Positions 42,645-51,844 of a stretch of 64,000 nt of DNA are shown piece after piece. Origin of the DNA: Gp6-AA40 sp963741135 (lineage in GTDB: Bacteria > Acidobacteriota > Vicinamibacteria > Vicinamibacterales > UBA2999). The position numbers were made by a program, and so were the translations under genes. Position 1 is the stretch's first letter; each line of letters opens with the position of its first letter. The stretch is taken from NCBI GenBank assembly GCA_963741135.1, contig CAVUHC010000006.1, forward strand, positions 930,001 through 994,000, read 5' to 3'. Below the pieces are notes generated by a model. It did not search any database, was not told where the DNA came from, and saw only the letters and a list, made by a program, of their open reading frames with translations.

Positions 42645-43736
42645 CTATGGCTCCAGGGAGGCGACGTAGGCCACGATCGCGATCACGTCGTTCTCGCTCA
42701 GGTTCTGCACCGTCGGCTTCATGATCCGCGCGGCGCTGCCGCTGCGGCTGCCAAGCTTGAAGTCGTACAGCGCGCGTGCCAGGTAACTCGGCGAACGGCC
42801 GGCAATCGGTGGCGCGAAACCACCCTCCCTCATCACCTGGCCACGTAGATCGGGGCCGTGACACGTTCCGCACTCCAGCGTCGGTCCCTTCACAACCTTT
42901 CCGTCGACATACGTCTCGCCGCCGGTCGTGACAAGGGTCTGGCCCTTCTTCAGGCTGCCGACCGGTGCGTAGGCCACGAACCCCGATCGCGGGTTCCGCA
43001 GGATGTTGGTGTCGTAGGTGCTTTCCGGCATCTCGACCACGCGATTGCCGAGCGGCACCGTGTCCGTTCCCTCGTCCTTCAGGAACAGGCCATTGACCGT
43101 CGCGGTGAACTTCGGCACCGTCGTGGATTCGACCACCCGGACCCACTGGGTGAACTTCAGGGAGGAGAAGTAGGCGGCGGCCGCCTCCGCCTCTTCGTCG
43201 GTGAGATTTCGCGCGATGGCCTGCATCTCGAACGCGTTGGCCTTGTTCAGATCCGCGCTGTGCCGCTTGCCGCTCTTGAAGTCGGCGAGCTGCTCCAGGA
43301 TGTAGTCGGCCTGGAGACCCGCGACGCCGCCGTTCTGCATCAGACCCTTGCCGTTCGGCAGGTGGCAGATCCCGCATGCCCTCGCGCCGATCGCCTCCTT
43401 GCCGTGCGCGACGATGTCGGGCATCGGCGGATGGTCGTTGGGAAACCAGTCGGCGGGGTTATATCGAGCGTTGATCTGCGCCACGGTGAAAGTGCGGTCG
43501 CTTCCCGCCAGGTGCCTGACGGTGTTCTGCGGATCAACCGGGAGGCCCCCGGGCCTGTCGCAGCCGCTTGGCCGTTCGAGACATTTGTTCGAATAGTCGC
43601 CTGGCGCTGCCGGAGGCGTAATGTAGCCGTACGCCCACAAGGGAAGGTTGGGACCCTGGGAATAGACCGTGCCCACGAGGCATCCACACAGGATCAGACC
43701 GATACAGGCGTTTCTCACGAGCAGGTTCCTCCGCAT
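42645..43736 (-). CDS. Exported diheme cytochrome c
   Basis: About 363 aa with a signal peptide (LLVRNACIGLILCGCLVGTV). Two haem c sites are present: CGICHLPNG around residue 121 and CGTCHGPD in the second half. Met ligands are likely in GLMQNGG and RIMKPTVQNL, giving two class I cytochrome domains. The second ends LSENDVIAIVAYVASL, a standard cytochrome c C-terminus. It should carry electrons in the periplasm. It is divergent from the second TonB receptor gene. Confidence 0.9.
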   Translation of the reverse strand: MRRNLLVRNACIGLILCGCLVGTVYSQGPNLPLWAYGYITPPAAPGDYSNKCLERPSGCDRPGGLPVDPQNTVRHLAGSDRTFTVAQINARYNPADWFPNDHPPMPDIVAHGKEAIGARACGICHLPNGKGLMQNGGVAGLQADYILEQLADFKSGKRHSADLNKANAFEMQAIARNLTDEEAEAAAAYFSSLKFTQWVRVVESTTVPKFTATVNGLFLKDEGTDTVPLGNRVVEMPESTYDTNILRNPRSGFVAYAPVGSLKKGQTLVTTGGETYVDGKVVKGPTLECGTCHGPDLRGQVMREGGFAPPIAGRSPSYLARALYDFKLGSRSGSAARIMKPTVQNLSENDVIAIVAYVASLEP

Positions 43737-43890
43737 CACGAATGTGGCAGTCTACACCACCGATCCCCCGCGGTTCGTCGAAGCCGCCAAGCGGCGAAGG
43801 CGGCGAAGGCGGCGCTTGACAAACGGGTGTGGTCGGCGCATGGTTGGCCCCGTTGGGCGGTCCTCACTTCTAGAAGGGAGAAACGCAGGT

Positions 43891-46830
43891 ATGTTTTCCA
43901 GGGTTCCTCTTTCATGGCGGGAATGCCGAGTTGCGTTGTTAATCGTGGCGATGGTCGGGTTCGCGTTCCCGGCCCTTTCGCAGACAAACGGCCTCATTTC
44001 AGGCACCGTCGCCGATGTCCAGGGCGGTGTGCTTCCCGGGGTGACCATGACGCTCCGTAACACAGAGACCGGGGTCATGCGGAACACCGTCAGCGAGGCC
44101 GACGGACAGTATCGCTTCGCGGGGCTGCAGCCGGCCGTGTACGAGTTGAAGGCCGAGCTCGCCGGCTTCGCGACCGTGGCGGTCGACCGCATCACGGTGA
44201 CGCTCGGCAGCCAGCTGCAGCAGGACCTCAAGATGCAGGTGCAGAGCCTCCAGGAGACCGTGACGGTCTCGGGCGTGGCGCCGGTCATCGAGGTGACGCG
44301 CACTGAAGTGGCGCAGGTGATCACGCAGGAGCAGATCGACACACTGCCCATGGCCGATCGGCAGCCTGCCAGCCTCGTGCTCCTTTTGCCGGGCACGAAC
44401 ATGGACAATACGCAGGTTCGCAGGGCGCAGGCCAACATCGGCGCCGGTGGGATTAACAACCAGATGAATGCGTATTTCCTCGACGGCTCGGCGAACTGGT
44501 CGACCAACTCGGGCCAGCAGCACGCCGAAATGCCGCAGCTTGCCATCCGCGAATTTCGCGTGAACGTCGCCCAGGCATCGGCCGAGCATGGCGGAAACGT
44601 CGCCGGCCTGGTGAGCATCGTCACGCGGAGCGGGACGAACCGCTTCAGCGGAGAGGTGCTCGAGTACTTCAAGAACCAGAGCCTTCAGGCGCGAGACAAG
44701 AACGCGGAGGATCTCGGCGCGCCGAAGCCCGACTACAAGCGCAATCAGTGGGGCATCGGGTTCGGCGGACCGATCGTCAAGGATCGCATCCACCTCTACG
44801 GCGCCCTTGAGTACCAGACGGACAACCGGTCGTTTGCCGTCAATACCAAGGTGCCGCAGTTCTACGGCAAGCTGGAAGGGGTGTTTCCGAGCGACTACCG
44901 GCGGCGGAAGTATTTCCTCCGCGGCGACGTGCAGCTCACGCAGACGCAGAGCCTCTTCGCCCGCTGGGGCCGCGATGGCGAGCACATCGACTGCGAAACC
45001 TGCGGCGGCACCAACGCGGCGTTCAGCGGCGTCTACGTCGAGTCTCCGCGCGATACGAATGTGACCGGGCACACATGGGTCATGAGCTCGCGCAGCCTGA
45101 ACGAGCTCAGGGTTCAGTATCCTGCGCGGCTGTGGAACACGACCGGACCTCCGGGAACGGGCGTGTGGCCGACTCCTGGAGCGTTCCCGACGGAGCGGTT
45201 CGCCGGATACACGCAGGTCTACACCTTCCCGAGCATGGTGTGGGGATCGAACACGAGCGCCCTGAACTGGACCGAGCGGTTCGAGATCAAGGACGATTAT
45301 TCCTATTCCACGGGCAACCACCAGTGGAAGGTCGGCTTCCAGTACGCACAGTTCATCTCGGATGAGGACGTCGTCGCCAATCAGGGCGCCTGGACGTTCG
45401 CCCAGGACCAAGTCTTCGATGGTACCGCGGCGACGATTGCGAACCTGAGGACGCCGACAACGTTCACCGCCGCGTTTCCGTCAGTCGTTCGCACGCTGAG
45501 AAACTATTGGAACAACGGGTACGTACAGGATGAATGGCGTGCGCGCAGCAACCTGACGTTGAATATGGGGCTGCGGTACGATCTGCAGTACCACTCGTTC
45601 AACAACCAGCTCGACCTGACCGGGCGCGAGTCGCTCAGGCAGCTCATCGATCCAACGTCACGCCACGACAACAACAACGTCGGACCTCGGGTCGGCATGG
45701 CGTGGGACGTCACCGGCGACGGACAACACCTGGTGCGGGCCGCCTACGGCCGCTTCTATCAGTATCTGCCGCAGGGCTCGCTGCGAAATGAGCTGAGCGC
45801 GCTGAAACAGAGCGCCGTCAGCATCACCAACCCGTCGTATCCGGATCCGTACGGTGGTCTGTCGCCCCAGGCCTTCGTGACCGTCTCTGCCCGGCCGAAC
45901 GTCAGCATCATCGACGACAAGCTCAGGAACATGTCGGGGGATACCATCACGGCCGGCCTGTCGCAGCAGCTCCGGACCAACCTGGCGATTCACGTCGACG
46001 GCGTCTACACGAACCTCCGCGACTTCAACCGGACCCAGAACATCAACCAGCCGCGCCCGATCCGTGATTTCACCACCCTCGACGCGGCGACCGCCGCGCG
46101 GATCACGGCGCTGACCGCGGCGCAGCTCAACGCCGCGCGCCCGCTGGCCAACTGGGGCAACGTGACGCAACTGGCGTCGAACGGCTGGAGCGACTATCGG
46201 GCGCTCTTCGTGCGGCTCGACAAGCGGATGGCGGATCGCTACATGTACCTCGTCTGGTACACACGCGACTGGACGACCAACTCGGTCGACAACATTTCCG
46301 ACTACTACCATCCCGAGTTCGACACGGGGCCAAGCGGTCGGAAGCATTCCGTCGTCGCGAGCGGCACGGCACGCCTCCCGTTCGACTTGACGTTCGGGGC
46401 GGTGTGGACGGTCCGTACGGCGCTCCCGTTCAGCGCGCTTTCCGGCGTCGATCTCACCGGCGACGGTGTCGTCGACATGGTGCCCGGCACCTCGCGAAAC
46501 CTCGCCGGCCGCGACAGCTCGGGGACCGCGAAGATGCTCGAAATGGTGAATGCCTGGCGCGCGGTGAGAAGTCTCGCGCCGATTCCCGCCAGCCAGATCG
46601 GGAGCAGCTCCTTCAACCGGCTGGACTTCCGCGTCAGCAGAGCGTTGGCGATTTCCTCCGGGCGCACCGTGGACCTGGTGGCGCAGATCTTCAACGTGTT
46701 CGGACGTGACAACTTGATTGGAGGCACGGGCGGTACATTCCAGAACAACGCGCTGTCGCCCGCGTTCGGCCGCTACAGCGTCGCGGGGCCGCGCCAGGAG
46801 ATGGAGGTCGGGATTCAATTCAAGTTCTAG
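43891..46830 (+). CDS. TonB-dependent receptor with carboxypeptidase-regulatory-like domain
   Basis: ATG 43891 gives about 979 aa with a signal peptide (VALLIVAMVGFAFPALSQ). The N-terminal domain reads ISGTVADVQGGVLPGVTMTL, the plug contains TEVAQVITQEQIDTLPMADR, and the barrel shows long YWNNGYVQDEWRARSNLTLN-type strands with the final VGIQFKF. It differs clearly from the receptor at 36676, so the two probably have different ligands. A purine-rich AGAAGGGAG lies about 13 bp before the start. A strong hairpin follows the gene at 46882. Confidence 0.9.
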   Translation: MFSRVPLSWRECRVALLIVAMVGFAFPALSQTNGLISGTVADVQGGVLPGVTMTLRNTETGVMRNTVSEADGQYRFAGLQPAVYELKAELAGFATVAVDRITVTLGSQLQQDLKMQVQSLQETVTVSGVAPVIEVTRTEVAQVITQEQIDTLPMADRQPASLVLLLPGTNMDNTQVRRAQANIGAGGINNQMNAYFLDGSANWSTNSGQQHAEMPQLAIREFRVNVAQASAEHGGNVAGLVSIVTRSGTNRFSGEVLEYFKNQSLQARDKNAEDLGAPKPDYKRNQWGIGFGGPIVKDRIHLYGALEYQTDNRSFAVNTKVPQFYGKLEGVFPSDYRRRKYFLRGDVQLTQTQSLFARWGRDGEHIDCETCGGTNAAFSGVYVESPRDTNVTGHTWVMSSRSLNELRVQYPARLWNTTGPPGTGVWPTPGAFPTERFAGYTQVYTFPSMVWGSNTSALNWTERFEIKDDYSYSTGNHQWKVGFQYAQFISDEDVVANQGAWTFAQDQVFDGTAATIANLRTPTTFTAAFPSVVRTLRNYWNNGYVQDEWRARSNLTLNMGLRYDLQYHSFNNQLDLTGRESLRQLIDPTSRHDNNNVGPRVGMAWDVTGDGQHLVRAAYGRFYQYLPQGSLRNELSALKQSAVSITNPSYPDPYGGLSPQAFVTVSARPNVSIIDDKLRNMSGDTITAGLSQQLRTNLAIHVDGVYTNLRDFNRTQNINQPRPIRDFTTLDAATAARITALTAAQLNAARPLANWGNVTQLASNGWSDYRALFVRLDKRMADRYMYLVWYTRDWTTNSVDNISDYYHPEFDTGPSGRKHSVVASGTARLPFDLTFGAVWTVRTALPFSALSGVDLTGDGVVDMVPGTSRNLAGRDSSGTAKMLEMVNAWRAVRSLAPIPASQIGSSSFNRLDFRVSRALAISSGRTVDLVAQIFNVFGRDNLIGGTGGTFQNNALSPAFGRYSVAGPRQEMEVGIQFKF

Positions 46831-46881
46831 CGGGCCTCCGGCCCAGCAAGGGCCTCGGCCCGCTATAGTTCACTTGCGAGC

Positions 46882-46914
46882 CCCGAAACTTGACCTATTG
46901 AGTCAAGTTTCGGG
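46882..46914 (+). terminator. Hairpin CCCGAAACTTGAC / GTCAAGTTTCGGG
   Basis: A perfect 13-bp stem with a 7-base loop, 52 bp after the receptor stop. TTCTC follows rather than a T-run, so termination is probable but not certain. Confidence 0.55.
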
Positions 46915-47000
46915 TTCTCAAGGGTTCTAGCCAGCAGGCAGCTTGCCACTGGCCGCACGCAGTAAGAGGGCGGGTCCTCTCGGCCCCGCCCTCTGTCACA

Positions 47001-47091
47001 AGCCACAGAGACACAAGAGATCTCGGGATTCGGGATCCGGGATTCGAGTCCCGAATCCCGAGTCCCGAATCCCTCTGTGCCTCTGTGGCCC
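47001..47091. repeat. Nested hairpin: GCCACAGAGACACA arms around a GGGATTCGGGATCC palindrome
   Basis: The outer arms GCCACAGAGACACA and TGTGCCTCTGTGGC enclose GGGATTCGGGATCCGGGATT and its mirror CCCGAATCCC. It separates the receptor gene from the convergent spermidine-synthase-like gene, 16 bp from that stop. Confidence 0.65.
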
Positions 47092-47106
47092 GTTTCGCCG
47101 GTGAAA

Positions 47107-50052
47107 TTACGGCCTCACTCGCTTCTCCAACGCGGTCGCCAGATTGCGCTTCGCGTCTTCGAAATCGGGCTGAACCGCCAATGCCTGCCTGAACTGATCG
47201 ATCGCTTCATCCATCCTGCCGACAGACGCGAGTGCAATGCCAAGATTGTTGTGGGCCTGGACCGAACCAGGCATCAGCAGAAGCGCTTCGCGAAATTCGT
47301 CGACCGCCTCCTTGAACTGCTGCTGCTCCAGAAGGTCAGTGGCATGTTGATACTTTTCTGTGAAGGCGGCCTTGAGCACGGCATCCAGATTCGCCGATGA
47401 AGGAATAATCGCGCCGAGGTAACCGCTGCCGGCGATCGCGCGCGTCGGCGCGCCCTCAGGAACCGTGCGAGCGACGCCGACGGGACGCGCCGTATAGGCA
47501 AGATTCATCAGCGCCAGATAGGTGTCGAGCCCTTTGACGAGCGGCGCAGGTTTTCCCTCGACGAAACAACTCGGGCACCAGGCCTCGACGTCAGTCAGAT
47601 CGACGATAGACGGCGGCAGTCCCTCGTCTACGTCCAGAAGGGAGCTCTTGCCGTACTCCTGGATTGGACGGTCATCGGTGACCGGCGCGGCGTCCCGGGT
47701 CGCCTTTGCGAGCGTCTGCGCCGAGGCGACGAACATGCCGACGATCTCGCGCGGGCTGCCAAGATCCAGCCGCTGCAGATCCGCCTGCACCCTGGGAGCT
47801 CGCGCCAACGCAGTGCTCAGCCGCCCTGGATCGATTTCGACGCGCGCCTCGTTCGAGCCGATCAGCAGCAGGTTCGACGACGCACCTGAGAGCAGCACCG
47901 CGTTCGGGAAGATATCGACGAACGCGCGAGTCATTGACAGGATCATCGTCTGCGGCACTCCAAACGCGGGCAGCCACTGGCTCATGTAGCCCTTCGGCTT
48001 GAGGCGCGTCCGGGCCCTCTCGTAAAACTCCTTGGAATAGAGCGCGGCGACTCCGGCGTGCACGATCGGTGGCGGCTCCAGCGTGATCAGGTCGTACGAG
48101 GCCTCGGGCTGCATCTGCAGGTGGTGCCTCCCGTCGTTGACATAGACGGCCACGCGCGGGTCGTTCAGCACATCCCCATTCGTGTCTTTGAAATAGCTCG
48201 AATGATCGAGGACATGCCTGGAGAGATCGACGATCTCGACACGCCGGACCGATGGATGCAGTGTTGCCGCCTGTGCGGTGTTGCCGACGCCGTAACAGAT
48301 GACCAGGACCGACTCCGGGCTGTCGATCGAGAGCAGCGGGATGTGCGCCATCGCGCGCATGTAGCGCTGTGACATCAGCTCGGTTGACGACATCGGATGG
48401 CCGTTGGTGACCAGCACGCGTCCTCCGTCCGTACCGTCCGTCACCGCGATCAGCTCGGTGACGCCTTCGCTCACGGTGTACGCGCGCTGCACCGGAAACA
48501 GCAGCACCTTGTTGAGCACGTAGTCCAGGGGCAGGAGCAACCATGCCCCAAGCGCGACGCCGGAGACGAGCAGCGAAGCGGCCAATGGGGCTCGGCTCTT
48601 GTTTTCGGACCCGCCGAACGCCAGCGCGGCAAGCGGCACTACTGCGAGCGCCGCTGCCGTCGTCAGAACAGTGGCACTCCTCTGGATCCCGAGCGTCGGC
48701 AGGAGCAGGAAACCGGCGGCCAGGGAGCCGCAGACGGCACCGACGGTATTAGACAGGTAGAGAGTGCCCGCGCGGCGGCCGACTGACCCTTCCGTGCGCT
48801 GGATGACCGCGTTTGCCAGCGGGAATGAGAAGCCCATGAGCACGGCGGGAAGGCCGACGACGAGCAGGATCGGTTGTGCGTTGAACCACAGCTCGGCCAA
48901 CGTGCGCGTCCAATCCGACGCGCTGACCAGGCCTCCCGTTGCCACGTGACGCGCCGCGTAGTCTGTTGCGGCATTCCTGATCTGTTCCGCATTGGCGAGC
49001 GTCAGTCCGAGCAGCGTCAAAGCGACGAATAGCCCCTGGACGACGATCAGGCACTGTGCTGGTTTCGCGATCCGCCGGTGCGCGAACCCGCCGGCGAGCG
49101 AGCCGATGCCGATGCCGAGCAGGATGACCGCGAGGAGGAGCGAGAAGACGGAGCGGAACTCGCCGAGCAGGATGCTGAAGTGGCGGAACCAGACGATCTC
49201 CATGCCCATCGCCGCGAAACCGGTAAGCGCGAGCGCGAGACTGGTCAAGACGACGGGAGCCGGGATCGGGGATCGGGGATCGGGGATCGGGGATCGGGGA
49301 TCCGGGATCGGGGATCCGGGATCCGGGATTCGAGACGGGCCACGGAGGCGCGGAGACACGGAGTCTTGTTTTGGAGAATCGGCTCCGTGCCTCCGTGTCT
49401 CCGTGGCGTGTCTCTGCGATGTTCGCGCGAGCCAGAACGCTCCCATCGCCGCCAGGACGTTGAGGCCTACGGCGACGCTCTGCGTCCGGAGGAGACCGTA
49501 TGCCGGGATGAACGCGAAATCGGTCAGGAAGCAGCCTGCCGCGGCACCGCAGGTATTGACGGCATAGAGCAGCGCGATGCGCCAGCTTCCGGCATCCAGG
49601 TCTCGTCGCACGAGATGACGAATCAGAAGCGTCAGCGTCCCGCCCATCAGGAGCGTGATCGGCGTCAGCAGGACGATCGCGATGGCTCCGCGAGCCGCAT
49701 AGGAAGAAGCAGAGAGGACATACCAGCCGCCGGCATCGCGCGAATAGGAGGATACGCGCGCGGAGATCTCGCCCAGGTGGGGCAGGAGAGCGGAAATACC
49801 GAGTCCCAGCACGCCGATGGCCAGCTCGAACGCGCCGTATGCGCGAAGCATCGACTCCGGCCGGGAGGCGTATCGGCGATCGGCCCATGCCCCAATGACG
49901 AAGCTGCCAACGCCCAGGCCGAGCATGAACACGGCGATCACGAGCGACGCCGAGTAGATGGTGTTCCCGAACACGTTGGCGAACACGCGCACCCAGACGA
50001 TCTGATAAATCAGCCCGCTGAGGCCGGAACAGAAGAAGAGAAAGTAAAGCAT
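47107..50052 (-). CDS. Spermidine-synthase-like membrane protein with MFS-type helices and C-terminal TPRs
   Basis: ATG 50052 gives 981 aa. Multiple hydrophobic helices (YFLFFCSGLSGLIYQIVWVR first, then more) resemble a fused transporter-type membrane domain. A Rossmann domain follows, with ICYGVGNTAQ, VRRVEIVDLSR and YDLITLEPPPI, as in spermidine synthase-like methyltransferase folds. C-terminal TPRs (FKEAVDEFREALLLMPGSVQ, then AHNNLGIALASVGRM) end the protein. An in-frame insertion of two repeat types (49260-49410) adds about 50 residues of IPDPGSP/IPDPRSP. The aminopropyltransferase activity is uncertain because key substrate residues were not verified. An upstream extension to 50211 would translate repeat copy E and is rejected. 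Confidence 0.82.
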   Translation of the reverse strand: MLYFLFFCSGLSGLIYQIVWVRVFANVFGNTIYSASLVIAVFMLGLGVGSFVIGAWADRRYASRPESMLRAYGAFELAIGVLGLGISALLPHLGEISARVSSYSRDAGGWYVLSASSYAARGAIAIVLLTPITLLMGGTLTLLIRHLVRRDLDAGSWRIALLYAVNTCGAAAGCFLTDFAFIPAYGLLRTQSVAVGLNVLAAMGAFWLARTSQRHATETRRHGADSPKQDSVSPRLRGPSRIPDPGSPIPDPRSPIPDPRSPIPAPVVLTSLALALTGFAAMGMEIVWFRHFSILLGEFRSVFSLLLAVILLGIGIGSLAGGFAHRRIAKPAQCLIVVQGLFVALTLLGLTLANAEQIRNAATDYAARHVATGGLVSASDWTRTLAELWFNAQPILLVVGLPAVLMGFSFPLANAVIQRTEGSVGRRAGTLYLSNTVGAVCGSLAAGFLLLPTLGIQRSATVLTTAAALAVVPLAALAFGGSENKSRAPLAASLLVSGVALGAWLLLPLDYVLNKVLLFPVQRAYTVSEGVTELIAVTDGTDGGRVLVTNGHPMSSTELMSQRYMRAMAHIPLLSIDSPESVLVICYGVGNTAQAATLHPSVRRVEIVDLSRHVLDHSSYFKDTNGDVLNDPRVAVYVNDGRHHLQMQPEASYDLITLEPPPIVHAGVAALYSKEFYERARTRLKPKGYMSQWLPAFGVPQTMILSMTRAFVDIFPNAVLLSGASSNLLLIGSNEARVEIDPGRLSTALARAPRVQADLQRLDLGSPREIVGMFVASAQTLAKATRDAAPVTDDRPIQEYGKSSLLDVDEGLPPSIVDLTDVEAWCPSCFVEGKPAPLVKGLDTYLALMNLAYTARPVGVARTVPEGAPTRAIAGSGYLGAIIPSSANLDAVLKAAFTEKYQHATDLLEQQQFKEAVDEFREALLLMPGSVQAHNNLGIALASVGRMDEAIDQFRQALAVQPDFEDAKRNLATALEKRVRP
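49260..49410. repeat. Intragenic GATCGGG tract and GGAGACACGG hairpin
   Basis: GGGATCG/GGGATCC units (49260-49332) are followed by GCCACGGAGGCGCGGAGACA and its mirror CCTCCGTGTCTCCGTGGC (49339-49410). Both lie within the spermidine-synthase-like CDS and keep its frame, encoding IPDPRSPIPDPRSPIPDPG-type protein. Confidence 0.8.
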
Positions 50053-50119
50053 CGCGGCGGCTGGCGGATGATACCCCCGATAGGCTGACGCACCCGCAGA
50101 CCACGGCTGACGTGAGTCG

Positions 50120-50139
50120 GAGCCGGCTTCAGGCCGGCC
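50120..50139. repeat. REP-like hairpin AGCCGGCTTCAGGCCGGCCC
   Basis: Same class as the hairpins at 13015 and 27367, here 11 bp before copy E. Confidence 0.5.
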
Positions 50140-50149
50140 CTTCGCGTCT

Positions 50150-50404
50150 CCGGCCAGTCCCACCGTCCACCCGCCGCCGGCTACGCACGCCGGGAAATCG
50201 CGCTCGCTCATGTCCTACGATCCCCGCGTCGACTAGGAGCTTGCTCGATGCGACATCTGTCACACGGCTCAAAACGTCATCGTTGATCCGCTGCAACCGA
50301 AACGCGTCGACGGAAGTCGACGCGATGAATCGCTGCGCGCGCTTTCCGGCATTGGTACGTCGGCGTGCTCCGCACGGCGGCGGCTGTCCGGCAGGACTGG
50401 CCGG
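50150..50404 (-). mobile_element. 255-bp terminal-inverted-repeat element, copy E
   Basis: Left end CCGGCCAGTCCCACCGTCCA then CGCCGGCTACGCACGCCGGG; right end GGCGGCTGTCCGGCAGGACTGGCCGG. Interior landmarks are GTCGACTAGGAGC, GATGCGACATCTGTCACACG and ACGCGTCGACGGAAGTCGAC. It sits between divergently transcribed genes, so it may affect both promoters. Confidence 0.85.
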
Positions 50405-50478
50405 GTGCGCTCTCTTTTAACTGGTGTCCCCGGTCCAGGCCAATTCGCGATAGCATCTCCTCGCCGCGGGAGGCTGCC

Positions 50479-51603
50479 ATGAAAAACGTACTGTTCGCAT
50501 TGTTCGTGCTGGTGTCGGCGTCGCCGTCGTTCGCGCAGCAGAGCGTTCCCGATATTCCGTTCGATTCAGTCGGGGACTTCCTCAAACTCCCGACCGGGAT
50601 GAATTTCGGGGAAGTACCGGGCGTGGCGGTGAATTCGAAGGGGCACGTCTTCGTCTTCACGCGATCGAACAGCGCGGGCGGTCCGGCGTACGCGCCCGCC
50701 GCGGCGCAGCTGCTCGAGTTCGGGCCGAAGGGCGAGTTCATCCGCGAGATCGGCAAGGGCCTGTACGGCTGGGCGTTCGCCCACAGCGTGCGCATCGACA
50801 AGGACGACAACATCTGGGCCATCGACAAGGGCTCGGACATGATCATCAAGTTCAACCAGGCCGGCCAGGTCATGATGGTGTTCGGCCGCAGGAAGGAATC
50901 GGCGGACGACGAGACGAAGCCCTGGGAGCCCGTCGATCCTCCGCTGCCACACATCGACGGTCTGTTTCGCCAGCCGACCGACGTTGCATGGGATTCCGAG
51001 GGCAACACCTACATCACTGACGGCTACATCAATTCGCGCGTCGCCAAGTACGACAAGAACGGCGATTGGGTGAAGTCGTGGGGTGACAAGGGCACCGGTC
51101 CGGGACAATTCCGGCTGCCTCACGCGATCGCGATCGACCGCAACAACAACGTTTACGTGGGCGATCGGACGAACCGTCGCATCCAGGTGTTCGATACCGA
51201 CGGAAAGTTTCTGCGCATGTTCACCATCGACGTGCCTCCCGTTCCCGGGACAAAGGCCGTCAATGGCAACACGCCGACAGGCGAGCGCCTTGCCGCGGTG
51301 ATCGGCGCTCCCAACTCGGTGTGCATCACACCGGGTACGAACCAGGTGATGTTCGTCGGAGAATCGACGTTTCCCGGCCGCGTGTTCAAGGTTTCGCTTG
51401 ATGGAAAGGTGCTCGGCGTCATCGGCCGCTCCGGTCGTCAAGTGAAGCAGTTCTCCGGCGCGCACGCGCTTGCATGCCCGTCGGAAAACGAGCTGTACGT
51501 CGCTGAAACCTCGAACTGGCGGGTGCAGAAGGTGACGTTACGTGGGCCGGCAACACAAACAGCAAGGAGCGTGGGCACGAGCGGTCCGTTGGCGGCCAAG
51601 TAG
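50479..51603 (+). CDS. Exported NHL-repeat beta-propeller (peptidylglycine-lyase-like fold)
   Basis: ATG 50479 with GGGAGG upstream gives 374 aa with a signal peptide (NVLFALFVLVSASPSFAQQ). NHL repeats include FAHSVRIDKDDNIWAIDKGS, QPTDVAWDSEGNTYITDGY with NSRVAKYDKNGDWVKSWG, and LPHAIAIDRNNNVYVGDRTN. This set resembles the peptidyl-alpha-hydroxyglycine alpha-amidating lyase-type propellers common in Acidobacteriota. Whether it is catalytic cannot be told. It stands alone between repeat blocks. Confidence 0.85.
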   Translation: MKNVLFALFVLVSASPSFAQQSVPDIPFDSVGDFLKLPTGMNFGEVPGVAVNSKGHVFVFTRSNSAGGPAYAPAAAQLLEFGPKGEFIREIGKGLYGWAFAHSVRIDKDDNIWAIDKGSDMIIKFNQAGQVMMVFGRRKESADDETKPWEPVDPPLPHIDGLFRQPTDVAWDSEGNTYITDGYINSRVAKYDKNGDWVKSWGDKGTGPGQFRLPHAIAIDRNNNVYVGDRTNRRIQVFDTDGKFLRMFTIDVPPVPGTKAVNGNTPTGERLAAVIGAPNSVCITPGTNQVMFVGESTFPGRVFKVSLDGKVLGVIGRSGRQVKQFSGAHALACPSENELYVAETSNWRVQKVTLRGPATQTARSVGTSGPLAAK

Positions 51604-51619
51604 ATTCGAGCGTCCCAGG

Positions 51620-51712
51620 GGCGGACCTTCCCGCCTTCGCCGAGGCTTCGGCGGGGCAAGTAGGTCCGCCTTCTTTGTCTCGGTCAGTCCTGTCGGCTAT
51701 CACCCGCCCGTG
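51620..51712. repeat. GCGGACCTTCCCGCC hairpin followed by a lone element end
   Basis: GCGGACCTTCCCGCCTTCGC to GCAAGTAGGTCCGCC (51621-51670) is a hairpin, directly followed by CGGTCAGTCCTGTCGGC (about 51682-51698), the outer end of the 255-bp element without the rest. The same pairing occurs at 53596-53660 and 53917-53995. Confidence 0.65.
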
Positions 51713-51844
51713 GGTGCCCGTCTTCTTCGCGTGCAGTCAAGATTCGTCCCTCCTCGTGTTCGTTACCCCATGGTCCCACGTTGTATTCAGAGAGTCGGTC
51801 GACGGACGCACCGCTTGAGGGCCGGCTACGAAGGGAGAGGCGCA

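Noticed and set aside
43999..45411. A 470-codon minus-strand open frame, and another at 45658-46818
   Set aside because: Both are antisense to the second TonB receptor, with low-complexity Arg/Leu/His translation and no start context.
49260..49332. A possible CRISPR array in the GATCGGG tract
   Set aside because: The units are 7-8 bp and contiguous with no spacers of constant length, and there are no cas genes.
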